The position numbers were made by a program, and so were the translations under genes. 64,000 nt of DNA from Phycisphaeraceae bacterium (GTDB lineage Bacteria; Planctomycetota; Phycisphaerae; Phycisphaerales; SM1A02), in the NCBI GenBank assembly GCA_019636755.1, contig JAHBWZ010000003.1:62001-126000 (forward strand), written 5' to 3'. Below, in pieces: positions 9,049 to 18,164 of the stretch. How positions within the stretch are numbered: the stretch's first letter is position 1; each line of letters starts with the position of its first letter. The notes beneath the pieces are model-generated. The model had not been told where the DNA came from and made no database searches. It was given only the letters and a program-made list of their open reading frames with translations.

Positions 9049-11028
9049 TCAGATCGTCGACTCCGTCACCCGCAGGACTTCCTCCACCGTCGTCTGGCCG
9101 GTGATCACCTTCCGGAATCCGTCCTCGCGCAGCGTGACCATGCCGCGCTCGGAGCACTGCCGCCGGAACTCGGTGACGTTCGGATTCCGGGCGATGGCAT
9201 CGCGCAGGAAGTCATCCAGCGCCAGGAGTTCGTAGAGACCAAGTCGCCCCGAGTACCCGGTCTCCCGGCACTTCGAGCAGCCCTTGCCCTTGCGGAGCGT
9301 CTCCGAGTTGAGCCCGTGCACGGAGAGGATTTCGACCATGTCCGGACTCACCGGCACATCGGCGCCGCATCCGGAGCAGATGCGGCGCACGAGGCGCTGG
9401 GCAAGGACGGCGTTGCATGCCGCACCGACCAGGAACGGCTCGATGCCGATGTTGATGAGTCGGGTGATCGACGCCGGCGCATCGTTCGTGTGCAGCGTGG
9501 AGAGGACCAGGTGACCGGTCATGGACGCCTGGATGGCGATGGTGGCGGTCTCCATGTCGCGGATTTCGCCGACCATGATGACATCGGGGTCCTGCCGGAG
9601 CAGGGCGCGCAGCGCCGCGGCGAATGTCATGCCGATCCGCTCGTGCGTCTGGATCTGCGTGATGCCCTGGAGGTTGTACTCCACGGGATCCTCGACGGTC
9701 GAGACGTTCATCTTGCGCAGGTCCAGTTCCTGCAGCGAGGCGTACAGCGTCGTCGTCTTGCCGGACCCGGTCGGACCCGTGACCAGGATGACACCGTGCG
9801 GCTGCGCGATCTGGTGGCGCCAGACCGTGGCGGTGTCCTCGTTGAACCCGAGTTCGTCCAGCCGGACGCGGATCGCCCGGTTGTCCAGGATACGCATGAC
9901 GGTCTTCTCGCCCTTCGGCGTCGGGACCGTGGAGACGCGGAGATCCAGCGTCCGGCCGCCGACCGTCGCGCGGATCCGGCCGTCCTGGGGAAGCCGTCGC
10001 TCGGCGATGTCCAGGTTCGCCATGATCTTGATACGGCTCGTCAGCGCCGCGTGCATCTTCTTCGGCGGGTTCATCATCTCGAAGAGGATGCCGTCGATGC
10101 GGAACCGGACCTTGATCGACTTCTCCTCCGGCTCGATGTGGATGTCGGAGGCGCCTTCGCGCACGGCCGTCTGGATGATCCGGTTGACGTAGCGGACGAC
10201 GGGCGACGAGTCGGCCTCGTCGAGCGTCGCCTCCTCGATCGACTCCTTGACGACCTCGACGTCCTCGTCCTCGTCGATCTCCGCGAGCATGCTCTCGATG
10301 TCGCCCTCGACCGGCGCATCCTCCTTCTGCAGCTCGAAGTACCCGCGGATGTCATACCGCGTGACCAGGACGTGGCGGATGGACGCGATGCCCAGGCGGC
10401 GCTTGATCTCGTCAAGCACGAAGACGTCCGAGGGCTCCGGTGTGCCGACGACCAGGCGGATGCCCTCGCGCCGCAGCGGCAGCGCGTTGCACGCCTGGAA
10501 GAAGTCCGGACCGAGCCGGCTCATGCTGCGGGCATCGACGGCGGCCTCGCCTTCGAAATCGATGCGCTCGAAGGTCATCCCCGCCAGTCCGGCGACGACC
10601 TGCTGGACGGCGACCTCGTCGATGCCGAGATCCAGCAGGGACGGGACCAGCGGGGCGCCGGGCGACTGCTTGAGCAGGCGCTCGATGGTCGCGGCATGCT
10701 CGGCGGTGGCGATGCCGCGGTCGACGAGTACCGACATCAGGGTGTGCGTGCTGAACGAGCGCCGGTCGGACGGGATGTGGATCTCCGTCAGCGCATCGCC
10801 CGGCCGGACCCGGAGCGGGTCCGCCTTGCGGGCGGCGCTGCCGGCCGCGACCTCCCGGCCCAGGCCGGAACCGGAGAGATCCGGAGGGCGCGGCGTCTCG
10901 CTCGGATCATTGCGACGGAACAGCGCGTCGGCGGGAGCCGCCGCGGGCGACGTTCCGGGCTCGCGCGGCGCCTGCGGATCCGGCCGCGAGAGATCCTCAA
11001 GCAGATCATCAATGTCAAACCTGCCCAC
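9049..11028 (-). CDS. pilB: Type IV pilus / type II secretion assembly ATPase (PilB/GspE)
   Basis: A 659-residue cytoplasmic motor ATPase that would power pilin or pseudopilin polymerisation. An N-terminal extension of ~75 residues precedes a GspE N-domain-like region (~90-250). The catalytic core carries Walker A GPTGSGKTTT (around residue 417-426), the Asp box, Walker B DPDVIMVGEIRD and the His box. The C-terminal part has the tetracysteine zinc motif CSGC...CSKC expected for extension ATPases, not PilT. The start is a GTG (11028) with GGAGG about 5 nt upstream. It is the last gene of a five-gene operon after the PilP-like protein; no retraction ATPase (PilT), PilC or PilQ is in the window. 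Confidence 0.92.
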   Translation of the reverse strand: MGRFDIDDLLEDLSRPDPQAPREPGTSPAAAPADALFRRNDPSETPRPPDLSGSGLGREVAAGSAARKADPLRVRPGDALTEIHIPSDRRSFSTHTLMSVLVDRGIATAEHAATIERLLKQSPGAPLVPSLLDLGIDEVAVQQVVAGLAGMTFERIDFEGEAAVDARSMSRLGPDFFQACNALPLRREGIRLVVGTPEPSDVFVLDEIKRRLGIASIRHVLVTRYDIRGYFELQKEDAPVEGDIESMLAEIDEDEDVEVVKESIEEATLDEADSSPVVRYVNRIIQTAVREGASDIHIEPEEKSIKVRFRIDGILFEMMNPPKKMHAALTSRIKIMANLDIAERRLPQDGRIRATVGGRTLDLRVSTVPTPKGEKTVMRILDNRAIRVRLDELGFNEDTATVWRHQIAQPHGVILVTGPTGSGKTTTLYASLQELDLRKMNVSTVEDPVEYNLQGITQIQTHERIGMTFAAALRALLRQDPDVIMVGEIRDMETATIAIQASMTGHLVLSTLHTNDAPASITRLINIGIEPFLVGAACNAVLAQRLVRRICSGCGADVPVSPDMVEILSVHGLNSETLRKGKGCSKCRETGYSGRLGLYELLALDDFLRDAIARNPNVTEFRRQCSERGMVTLREDGFRKVITGQTTVEEVLRVTESTI

Positions 11029-11055
11029 GATGCCTCCTGCTGCGCGGCTCGTACA

Positions 11056-11793
11056 TCACTTCGGCGAGTGCACGTAGAGCGTGACGGTGACCGTGACGCC
11101 GAGCGCCTTGTCGGTCGCCTCCAGCTCGACCGACCCGGTGGCGATCGATTTCACGACGAACTCCGCATCGCTGCGCGGCGCGCGGATGGCGTCGCCGACG
11201 TTGCGGATCTCGTTCTCGATGACGGCAAGCGGTGTCGCGCCGCCGAGGATCGACCGGACCCGGAGTGCCTCACCGGCGGCCCTGAGTTCGCCACGGCGCT
11301 TCTCCTGGAGCTGTTCGAGGCTCGGGCCGCGCGGGCCCGTGGCCGTCGGCCGTTCGGCCGGGGCGGGTCGATCCAGGTCGATGGCGGCGATGATGAACGG
11401 GTTGCGATGGACGTCCTCGGGCCGGACCTGGCGATCGGTCCGGTCATCCTTCAGGGCGCTGAGGATCTCGTCGTCCGTGCGCAGGATCGCGGCGCGTCCG
11501 GTCCCCGGCTCACCGCCGAGCGTCTGCCGGAGGAAGTTCTCCACCGTACTCTCCACCTCCCGGTCGAAGCCGGTGGCGGCGGTGAGCTGCGCCAGTTTCC
11601 GCATCGAGAAGAGTCCGCCGGCGGCAACCACGACGACGATGGCGATCAGGATGGCGCCGGCATTGACCTTCCGCCGGCGCCCGGCGGTCGCAAGCGGATC
11701 GATGGCGGCATCGTCGGAGAACTCGCCGGTGCCGAGCGGCATCGTACGGGTGTCGTCGCCGGTGTCCGTGTCATTGACGTTCCTGAGTTTCAT
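11056..11793 (-). CDS. PilP/GspC-like inner-membrane protein
   Basis: A 245-residue bitopic membrane protein. A polar N-terminus of ~45 residues is followed by one membrane segment (AGAILIAIVVVVAAGGLF) and a soluble part. The last ~70 residues contain ALRVRSILGGATPLAVIENE, then VKSIATGSVELE, which have the spacing of the homology-region fold of PilP/GspC (an 'l.G....p.AiIe' strand pair followed by 'v..I....V.L'). It also sits in the pilP position, between pilO and the ATPase gene. In the family this protein links the inner-membrane PilNO ring to the secretin. Similarity is weak, so position is the main support. Confidence 0.6.
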   Translation of the reverse strand: MKLRNVNDTDTGDDTRTMPLGTGEFSDDAAIDPLATAGRRRKVNAGAILIAIVVVVAAGGLFSMRKLAQLTAATGFDREVESTVENFLRQTLGGEPGTGRAAILRTDDEILSALKDDRTDRQVRPEDVHRNPFIIAAIDLDRPAPAERPTATGPRGPSLEQLQEKRRGELRAAGEALRVRSILGGATPLAVIENEIRNVGDAIRAPRSDAEFVVKSIATGSVELEATDKALGVTVTVTLYVHSPK

Positions 11794-11815
11794 GGCGCAG
11801 GTCCTCCTCGTCCGC

Positions 11816-12400
11816 TCAACCCGCGCTGCGGGAAGTCGACTGGCTCTCGGGCTCGTAGTAGATGCTCAGAATGAAGTCGGCGCGCATGGTGCCGGGCCGG
11901 AACTCGGCGTTGTGGCCGGTCCGCTGCGGGACCATCCGGCGGATCTTCAGTTCATGAATCCGCGTGATACGGGAGAGCGCCTCCAGCTCCAGGAGGAACC
12001 GGTAGAAGCCGTCGAACTCGCCCTCCAGGCTCATCCGGAGCGGGAGTTCCATGTACTCCGCGGCCGGGACGGTCTTCTCGCTCTTGATGCTCTTGACCGC
12101 GAGCATGTTGCCGTCGGCGATCTGCCAGACCTGCTTCAGGATGTCGTCGACCGCCTTCTCGGACGGCAGTTTCTCCACGACCAGCTTGATCGATTCACGG
12201 CCCTCCATGATCATCAGCTCGAGATCATCGATCTTCGAGGTGATCTCGGCGAGGTTCGCCAGGCGACCGCGCTTGACGTCGATCTCGCGAAGCGCGGACT
12301 CGATCTCCCCGTTCCGCGGCTTGAAGACATAGAAGAGCGACATCACCGGCACCGCAAGCAGCACGGCGAAGAAGATCAGTTCGCGGAATCCGAATCGCAT
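11816..12400 (-). CDS. pilO: Type IV pilus alignment protein PilO
   Basis: A 194-residue protein with a short cytoplasmic tip, one membrane helix (ELIFFAVLLAVPVMSLFYVF), a coiled coil (residues ~30-75) and a C-terminal ferredoxin-like domain containing PLRMSLEGEFDGFYRFLLEL, the hallmark phrase of PilO/GspM proteins. It would pair with PilN in the periplasm to couple the cytoplasmic motor to the outer complex. Its ATG lies only 3 nt after the pilN stop, so translation is probably coupled. Confidence 0.87.
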   Translation of the reverse strand: MRFGFRELIFFAVLLAVPVMSLFYVFKPRNGEIESALREIDVKRGRLANLAEITSKIDDLELMIMEGRESIKLVVEKLPSEKAVDDILKQVWQIADGNMLAVKSIKSEKTVPAAEYMELPLRMSLEGEFDGFYRFLLELEALSRITRIHELKIRRMVPQRTGHNAEFRPGTMRADFILSIYYEPESQSTSRSAG

Positions 12401-12403
12401 GGT

Positions 12404-13213
12404 TCACTTCCTCCCCGCGGCGGTGTCCGTGGGCGCGTTGACGACGGAGGATCCGGCCGGTCCCTGCGCGTGCAGGGCATCGCGGAGGCGGCGCGGAACC
12501 TGGAGCGGTTCGACGGACCGGATATCGCCGTCCGTGTCGAGCAGCATGTCGATCTTGAACTTGCGGAGCAGCTTTCCCTCGATCTCCTGCTCCTCGGAGT
12601 AGTCGAGCGCGACGTCCTGGAGCAGCGGGTAGCCGTTGAGTTCATTGAGGAACCGGGAGACCTCGAGGTCGGTCGGCGCGACGCCCACCATCTGGATCGA
12701 TGTCCGGAACCTGGGGGCCTCGATCCGGCGCGGCGCCTGCGCGACGGCTTCCGCGCGGGTCGGAGCGCGGCGTGACGCGGCACCGCCGCGGCTTCGCGGC
12801 GCCGGTGCAGGCTCGGGCTCGGTGCGCCGGACCGGCGCGCGGACGCGCTCGCTGGCGAGATTGAACTCGAGCAGGCTCAGTCCGTCCGGCATCCGGTTGA
12901 TGATCTCGGCGAGGAGGATGGACCGCGGGATGCGCTCGACGATCGTCGCCGCCAGTTCGGCCTTGTGCAGCATCTCGGTCTTCTGTTCCTCCAGTTCCTG
13001 CAGCATCCGGATGTCCTCCGCGGCCGCCTGGTACTCCGCGTTGATCCTGGCCTGCTCGGATTTCACCTGCGTCCAGCGCTGGTTGGTCCACATGAAGGCG
13101 AGGAACACGCCGAACATCACGACCACGAAGAGAAGCATGCAGATCACGTTCGTCCGCAGCTCCGCCTTCTGCGCGAGGTAGTCCTCCGGGAGGAAGCTGG
13201 CGTTGTTGCTCAT
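12404..13213 (-). CDS. pilN: Type IV pilus assembly protein PilN (with proline/arginine-rich insert)
   Basis: A 269-residue bitopic protein. A short cytoplasmic N-terminus contains FLPEDYLAQKAELRTN (the PilM-binding stretch of PilN), followed by a membrane helix (VICMLLFVVVMFGVFLAFMW), a long coiled coil and a periplasmic domain ending in LDYSEEQEIEGKLLRKFKID. Between coiled coil and domain there is an unusual ~35-residue Pro/Arg/Ala-rich insert (RTEPEPAPAPRSRGG region) not typical of PilN. The chosen ATG 13213 begins just before that conserved N-terminus, with GGAG 9 nt upstream; longer frames upstream have no support. It follows pilM after 16 nt. Confidence 0.85.
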   Translation of the reverse strand: MSNNASFLPEDYLAQKAELRTNVICMLLFVVVMFGVFLAFMWTNQRWTQVKSEQARINAEYQAAAEDIRMLQELEEQKTEMLHKAELAATIVERIPRSILLAEIINRMPDGLSLLEFNLASERVRAPVRRTEPEPAPAPRSRGGAASRRAPTRAEAVAQAPRRIEAPRFRTSIQMVGVAPTDLEVSRFLNELNGYPLLQDVALDYSEEQEIEGKLLRKFKIDMLLDTDGDIRSVEPLQVPRRLRDALHAQGPAGSSVVNAPTDTAAGRK

Positions 13214-13229
13214 GTTGGGTTCTCCTGCT

Positions 13230-14420
13230 TCACAGATCCGTCGGAGCACTGCAGAGGCCGCATGCGACGGTCCAGCCGGGCTGCGGTTCGCGCAGATCGA
13301 CACCGGGTGTTTCGAGTGCCGCGTCGCCGAGAAGGCGAAGCAGCGGGTCGCCGAGGAATGTCGGGATGCCGAGACGCTCCGCCATCGCCCGACCGAGCCA
13401 GAGCTGCCGTGCCTCTCCACCGGCAAGGACCAGCCGATCGACCTCGCGATCGGGGAAGAGCGACGCGTGATACCGGAGGCACATCGCCAGTTCATCCGCG
13501 ATCGTGTCGACGAGTTCGGTCAGATCCACTTTCGCGGAGACGAGGCTCGGGGTGCCCCTGGGCGGCGCCTTCGTCGCGGTCCCCGCGCCCACGGCCTGGG
13601 ACCATGCATCGCTGGCCGCGGAGAGGATGGCCGAGTCGCGCGACGACCGCTCACCGCGGGCGGCGCGCCGGGCCTGGTCGCCCATGCCGAGGCGCTGTGT
13701 CCGTGCGGCGATGACGTCGCAGTGCAGTTCCGCGGCCATGCGCTGATCCATCTGTCGTCCGCCGATGGCGATGTACCGCGCCAGGACCAGCCGGTCGCCG
13801 TGCGCGATGGCGACCTGCGCGCCGCCCCAGCCCAGGTCGACGAACATCGTGGTCAGTCCCCGGTCCGCATCGGTCTGGAAGAGATGCGAGAACGCGTGGA
13901 TCATCGCCTGCGTCTCCGGGTGGACGCCGACGACGTTGAGCTTGAAACGGCGGAGCATCTCGACGAAGTGCATGACCGTGTCACGGGCGATCGCGAAACA
14001 GATCGCCTCATGCCGCAATTGGCCGCCGCGCTGGATGTCCGTGACGTCGCGGTATCGGATGACCAGGCCCTCGGGCGAGACACCGAGTCGCATCTGGAGC
14101 TGCCCCTTGACCTGGTCCAGTCGTGTCGTGCCCTCGACGTTCGGCAATTGCATGTGCTGGATGAACGTCCGTGAACTGGGCAGCGCGATGACCGCGCGCT
14201 TCGCGCGGAACTTCCCGCTGGACAGCAGGCCCGGGACGTAGTCGTTGCAGTAGGCCAGGAGCTTCTCCGTGTCGCCCCGGATGGCGTCCGGAATCGGAAG
14301 CTCCCCGGCGGCGACGACCTGCGGCTTCTCGCCGACGGAGACCTGGAGCATCTTGATGGATGCCGTCCCGAAGTCGATCGCGATGGGCGAGAGCTGATTC
14401 TGGAAGACCGAGAACGCCAT
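13230..14420 (-). CDS. pilM: Type IV pilus assembly protein PilM (actin-like ATPase)
   Basis: A 396-residue cytoplasmic actin-fold protein. PHOSPHATE-1-like IAIDFGTASIKMLQVS is at residues 12-27, the LPNVEG/QVKGQLQMRLG region and MFVDLGWGGAQVAI (phosphate-2) follow, and LVLAGGEARQLWL lies near the C-terminus. PilM binds the N-terminal peptide of PilN and recruits the motor. A linker of ~45 residues rich in Arg/Ala/Ser (around 250-295) enlarges the usual ~350-residue length. ATG 14420 has GGAG 6 nt upstream. It is the first gene of the pilMNOP-B operon; the 235 bp before it should hold the operon promoter, though none is obvious. Confidence 0.88.
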   Translation of the reverse strand: MAFSVFQNQLSPIAIDFGTASIKMLQVSVGEKPQVVAAGELPIPDAIRGDTEKLLAYCNDYVPGLLSSGKFRAKRAVIALPSSRTFIQHMQLPNVEGTTRLDQVKGQLQMRLGVSPEGLVIRYRDVTDIQRGGQLRHEAICFAIARDTVMHFVEMLRRFKLNVVGVHPETQAMIHAFSHLFQTDADRGLTTMFVDLGWGGAQVAIAHGDRLVLARYIAIGGRQMDQRMAAELHCDVIAARTQRLGMGDQARRAARGERSSRDSAILSAASDAWSQAVGAGTATKAPPRGTPSLVSAKVDLTELVDTIADELAMCLRYHASLFPDREVDRLVLAGGEARQLWLGRAMAERLGIPTFLGDPLLRLLGDAALETPGVDLREPQPGWTVACGLCSAPTDL

Positions 14421-14655
14421 GCAGGGCTCCGCGCTGGGACGGTTCCGGAGCGGAACACGCCCCACGACCATCGGCGCCCGGCGCGGGCGGATTCAGTGGC
14501 GGCACCGTCGCGTCCGGCGGGTGAGGCGGAGTCACGCGATCATGCGGGGGATTCGACCTGCGCCGTTCCACGCGGGTCCGGAAACGACGCCATGCGCGCG
14601 GTGGCGCTGGACGCGTGTCACGGGCGTGGTCGGCGGGCGCCCGCCCAGCGCGCCG

Positions 14656-15300
14656 TCAACGCCCGCCCAGGGCCCGGACGGCATCGCGGACGACGGTGCC
14701 CAGGCGATCGAGGGCGCCGGGAAGGTTCCATTGCTGGTGCGCCCGATCGCCCGTCAGGTTGCTCATGACGCGCAGCTCGATGGCTGGAACGCCGAGACGC
14801 CGCGCCGCGTGCACGACGGCCGCGCCCTCCATCGCTTCGGCGAGCGCACCGGTCCGCGCCTGGACGGCGGCGGCGGCTTCGTCCGTGCCGGAGCAGGTCG
14901 CCACGGTGGCGATCGGGCCGATCGGGAAGAGGCGACCGAGCGCGTCGAGGAGCGCCTCGTCCACCGGCACCGCGTTGCCCGGGAAGTCACCGAGCGACAA
15001 TCCGATCGCTTCCAGCGTGACGAAGCCGTCGCGCGTGACCAGTCCCTCCTCCGCGTAGATGCACGCGGACGCGACGAGCGGGTCGGTGACGGCGAGGCCG
15101 CTGCCCGGCAGCGCGCCCGCCACGCCGGCACTGAGGACCGCGCGGAAGCGATCGGGGCCCAGAAGCGCTTCGCAGGTGGCGCAGGCCGCGTTGGTCCGGC
15201 CGATGCCGCCCGCGATCACCCGGGCGCCGGACAGCAGCCCGATCGCACGGGCCTCGGCCTCGACGGCGGTCACGATCAGGACTGGCCGCGGGTCGGGCAT
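14656..15300 (-). CDS. mqnB: Futalosine hydrolase (menaquinone biosynthesis)
   Basis: A 214-residue nucleoside phosphorylase/hydrolase-fold protein. Features are VTAVEAEARAI at the N-terminus, GVAGALPGSGL, TCSGTDEAA and the substrate-binding AMEGAAVVHAAR followed by ELRVMSNLTGDR and W.L near the C-terminus. The combination of MEGAA with RVMSN.TGDR and a following Trp is typical of MqnB, which hydrolyses futalosine to dehypoxanthine futalosine, and differs from MTA/SAH nucleosidases. It starts 2 nt after the hisS stop on the same strand, so the two are probably cotranscribed. Other mqn genes are not in the window. Confidence 0.8.
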   Translation of the reverse strand: MPDPRPVLIVTAVEAEARAIGLLSGARVIAGGIGRTNAACATCEALLGPDRFRAVLSAGVAGALPGSGLAVTDPLVASACIYAEEGLVTRDGFVTLEAIGLSLGDFPGNAVPVDEALLDALGRLFPIGPIATVATCSGTDEAAAAVQARTGALAEAMEGAAVVHAARRLGVPAIELRVMSNLTGDRAHQQWNLPGALDRLGTVVRDAVRALGGR

Positions 15301-15302
15301 CG

Positions 15303-16667
15303 TCAGTGCGGTGCGGCGCCGCCGTGCAGGATCGACCGGAGCGCTCCGTCGAGCGCCGCCAGCGGGATCACCTGCTGCGCGCCGCGGTCGAGGTCCTTGA
15401 CGGCGACCTCCCCTCGCTCGAACTCGCTGCCGATGATGACCGCGGTCCGGGCGCGCGCCTTCGCGGCGTCTCCGAGCAGTTTCCCGAGATTCGTCGAGGA
15501 CCGGCCGGAGGCGCGGGCGTGGAGGCCGGCGCGACGGAGCTGCATGAGAACGGCATCCTGGCGGGGCGCGCCGGCGGCGAGGTCGATGACGAACGCATCA
15601 GGGCGCGGAAGGTACGACTCGCGCGGTCCCAGGCGGCCCCGGTCCTCCAGGACGAGGCGGATGACGACATCGCCCATCGCGAAGCCGAACGCGGGCGTCG
15701 GCGGTCCGCCGAAGAGTTCCACGAGGCGGTCGTATCGTCCGCCGCCGGCGATGGCGCGCTCGGCGCCGCTCGCCTCGTGGATCTCGAAGACCGTGCCGGT
15801 GTAGTACGCAAGCCCGCGCACCACGCCGAGGTCCAGGTCGCACCAGTCGAGCACGCCGGCCGCCTCCAGGCGGGTCGCGATCTCCCGGAGGTGCCGGAGC
15901 GCCGGATGTCCGTCCGCGATCGCGCCGAAGCGGGTGCCGAGCGCGTCGATCGCAGGCCCCAGCAGGGCGCGCGCCGGGCGCGGGGCGCCGGCAAGCTCGT
16001 CGAGACATGCCAGGGCCTCCGTCGCGATGCCCAGTTCGCCGGCCCGCGCGCGGAAGGCGGCCGGCTCCACCTTGAGGCGGCGGTCGAGCCACGCGAGCGC
16101 GGGGGTGAGCGCCGCCTCGGCCACGCCGCCCAGGCGTGTGAGCAGCAGGGTGACGAGGTCACGATGACTGATCCGGATCCGGACCTCGGCGGGGTCCAGG
16201 CCGAGCAGCGCCAGCGTGTGCGCGGCCGCCGCCAGGACGTCCACCTCGGCGCGAGGCGACGGATCGCCGAGGACGTCGCAGTTCCACTGGATGTGCTCCC
16301 GCAGCCGCCCGCGCTGGGGGCGTTCGGCCCGGAACATCGGCGCGATCGAGTACCAGCGGATCGGCTTCGGGTAGTCGCTGCCGTGCGCGGCGACCATGCG
16401 CGCGAGCGTCGGTGTGAACTCGGGGCGGAGTGCGTAGTCCTTCTCGCCGCCTGCCCGGCGGAACGAGAAGAGTTCGCTCACGATCTCATCGCCGCTCTTG
16501 ACGGTGTAGAGCTCCAGGTGCTCGAACGTCGGGCCGTCGATCTCGTCGAAGCCGTGCCGCAGGGCGACCTGTCGCCAGATCTGCTCGACGTGGCGTCGGA
16601 CGGCCATGTCCGCGGGAAAGAAGTCCCGCGTTCCGGTCGGCGGCTGGAAGCGCTTCGGCGCGCTCAT
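15303..16667 (-). CDS. hisS: Histidyl-tRNA synthetase
   Basis: A class II aminoacyl-tRNA synthetase of 454 residues that charges tRNA-His. N-terminal PPTGTRDFFPADM leads into motif 1; motif 2 is LRPEFTPTLARMV and the following FRAERPQRGRLREHIQW loop; the histidine-specific motif appears as RGLAYYTGTVFEI; motif 3 is GGRYDRLVELFGG and FGFAMGDVVI. A C-terminal anticodon-binding domain (residues ~355-440) includes AVIIGSEFERGEVAVKDL. The length is normal. It is followed by mqnB after 2 nt. Confidence 0.96.
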   Translation of the reverse strand: MSAPKRFQPPTGTRDFFPADMAVRRHVEQIWRQVALRHGFDEIDGPTFEHLELYTVKSGDEIVSELFSFRRAGGEKDYALRPEFTPTLARMVAAHGSDYPKPIRWYSIAPMFRAERPQRGRLREHIQWNCDVLGDPSPRAEVDVLAAAAHTLALLGLDPAEVRIRISHRDLVTLLLTRLGGVAEAALTPALAWLDRRLKVEPAAFRARAGELGIATEALACLDELAGAPRPARALLGPAIDALGTRFGAIADGHPALRHLREIATRLEAAGVLDWCDLDLGVVRGLAYYTGTVFEIHEASGAERAIAGGGRYDRLVELFGGPPTPAFGFAMGDVVIRLVLEDRGRLGPRESYLPRPDAFVIDLAAGAPRQDAVLMQLRRAGLHARASGRSSTNLGKLLGDAAKARARTAVIIGSEFERGEVAVKDLDRGAQQVIPLAALDGALRSILHGGAAPH

Positions 16668-16728
16668 CGTGGCGGGACTCCCTCGTCCGGTCCGTGGTAC
16701 GGCCGTGTATCCGATCGGACCACCGGTG

Positions 16729-16983
16729 TCATCCGACCGGGACCATCGGGATCAGCCATTCGACGAGAATCGCGAAGACGATGCCCAGTCCGACGACACC
16801 GCCGACGATCCAGATCGTCGCGACAAGGACTTCCCGCCAGAAGCGGTCGAAGCGCCCGGCGCGGAGTGACTTGTGCACGATCGCGATGCCGAAGGCGAGC
16901 GGCAGCAGTGAGAGCCACCAGATCGGCTGGAGGGCATGAAGCGGGGTGATGAACGGGACCCAGCCGGGCGCGGCGGTGATCAT
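16729..16983 (-). CDS. Small two-helix membrane protein
   Basis: 84 residues with two strong hydrophobic helices (IWWLSLLPLAFGIAIV and LVATIWIVGGVVGLGIVFAILV) joined by a basic loop (HKSLRAGRFDRFW), so both ends are probably outside the cytoplasm. Not assigned to a family. Its ATG overlaps the stop of the upstream membrane protein gene as ATGA (16980-16983), which implies translational coupling and a linked role. It ends about 60 bp before hisS. Confidence 0.7.
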   Translation of the reverse strand: MITAAPGWVPFITPLHALQPIWWLSLLPLAFGIAIVHKSLRAGRFDRFWREVLVATIWIVGGVVGLGIVFAILVEWLIPMVPVG

Positions 16984-17519
16984 GCACGCTCTCCCCGGCG
17001 CGCCGTGTCGCCGTCATCCGGTCGCGCCGCGTCCGCCGCGTTCCGTCGATCGGCCGGCTCCCTTCGGGGCGGATGCAGGGCATCCAGCATCACGGCGAGA
17101 TTCATGAGTCCCGCGAGGGCGATGAACAGGGTCCCGATCTCGTTCACGTGGCTGATGCCGGTCCGGCGGATCCAGTTCATCGGCGCGTCCGCGCCGGCCA
17201 GGTAGGCGCTCTTCCAGGCCGGATCGCCGAACCAGCCGGGCGGGCCGTCGACGAGCAGGCCGCTGCGAAGCCAGTCGATGACGAAGGCGAGAGGGCCGAT
17301 GATGACCTGCGCCAGGAACCAGAGCCGGTCGCTGCGGCTGTCGACCGCGTCGACCCCGCCGATCAGAAGCCCGACGAAGACCAGGAACAGGAGCCCCAGC
17401 ATGATGTACGCGCCCCGGCGACGGTCGCCAAGGACGATGTGGCCGAGTCCGGGCCAGAGCCATGCGGCCAGCGCCGCATCCGGTCGATAGGGTCTGGGGG
17501 GCTCGGGATGGGCGGACAT
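16980..17519 (-). CDS. DUF6677-like polytopic membrane protein
   Basis: A 179-residue protein with four predicted membrane segments. The N-terminal part AAWLWPGLGHIVLGDRRRGAYIMLG resembles the TM2-like 'PG.GH...G...RG' motif found in small membrane proteins. Later helices are LIGGV, AQVIIGPLAFVIDWL and ALAGLMNLAVMLDAL. I recognise it as similar to planctomycete DUF6677 proteins, which have no known function; this assignment is from memory. ATG 17519 has AGGAA about 6 nt upstream. Cotranscribed with the following small membrane protein (ATGA overlap). Confidence 0.65.
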   Translation of the reverse strand: MSAHPEPPRPYRPDAALAAWLWPGLGHIVLGDRRRGAYIMLGLLFLVFVGLLIGGVDAVDSRSDRLWFLAQVIIGPLAFVIDWLRSGLLVDGPPGWFGDPAWKSAYLAGADAPMNWIRRTGISHVNEIGTLFIALAGLMNLAVMLDALHPPRREPADRRNAADAARPDDGDTARRGERA

Positions 17520-17654
17520 ATCGGTTCCTGGCGGGATCGTGTCGAGCGCCTCGGCGCGAATGTGCCGAAGTAGTGTTCCGGGCGGGAGCGAGACCGGACA
17601 GTCTACCGGAGCAGGACGCGGGACCCGCGGGAGCGGCGGGGGCTGGAGATGACG

Positions 17655-18077
17655 ATGCACAGCGAGAAGATGGACGCGGCCGGAACCGGCGGTACCCGGC
17701 CGCGCGAGGACGACCGGCGTGAGAGCGTCGTGGATCGGCGGACCGGCATCGATCGTCGTCGGCTCGGTGACGCGTCGGACGCGACCAACCTGGAGCGGAG
17801 ACGAGGTCCCGGGCGGCGGCGCACCGACTTCATGCGCGCGGCCGAAGAGGGCGAGATGACCGAGGAACAGTTCATGTTCATCATGGCCATCGAGGCCTTC
17901 CGGAAGGTGAACGGCAAGACGTTCCCCTCGTGGACGGACGTCCTCGAGGTGATCCGGAAACTCGGGTATCGAAAGACGATGCCATCCGAACTGAACCTGG
18001 GCAGCCGCGTGCAGGACTGGACGGAGAAGCCCACCGCGCCCAGCGGCGTCTGGAAGGAAGAGCCCGCGGCCGAGTGA
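17655..18077 (+). CDS. Uncharacterised small charged protein
   Basis: 140 residues, hydrophilic, with no signal peptide or membrane segment. The first half is rich in Arg and Asp (VVDRRTGIDRRR, LERRRGPGRRR). The second half looks folded and helical (MTEEQFMFIMAIEAFRKVNG, then FPSWTDVLEVIRKLGYRK). The function is unknown. ATG 17655 is preferred over ATG 17649 because GGAG (17645-17648) touches the first ATG but is 6 nt from the second. The gene diverges from the DUF6677-like gene. Confidence 0.6.
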   Translation: MHSEKMDAAGTGGTRPREDDRRESVVDRRTGIDRRRLGDASDATNLERRRGPGRRRTDFMRAAEEGEMTEEQFMFIMAIEAFRKVNGKTFPSWTDVLEVIRKLGYRKTMPSELNLGSRVQDWTEKPTAPSGVWKEEPAAE

Positions 18078-18164
18078 GGCCGACGCGCGACGCGGCCCGG
18101 CCGACGGTCCGGGTCCGGTCCGCGTCGGCGCGATGGCGCGCCGACCGCCGGTACCCGCCATCGG

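Noticed and set aside
7801-11874. A 1357-codon open frame on the plus strand across the pil genes
   Set aside because: It is antisense to pilB, the PilP-like gene and pilO, which have clear motifs. Its product has no fold-like pattern and is an effect of GC-rich codon use.
14656-15300. MTA/SAH nucleosidase
   Set aside because: The MEGAA plus RVMSN.TGDR pattern and C-terminal Trp fit futalosine hydrolase better.
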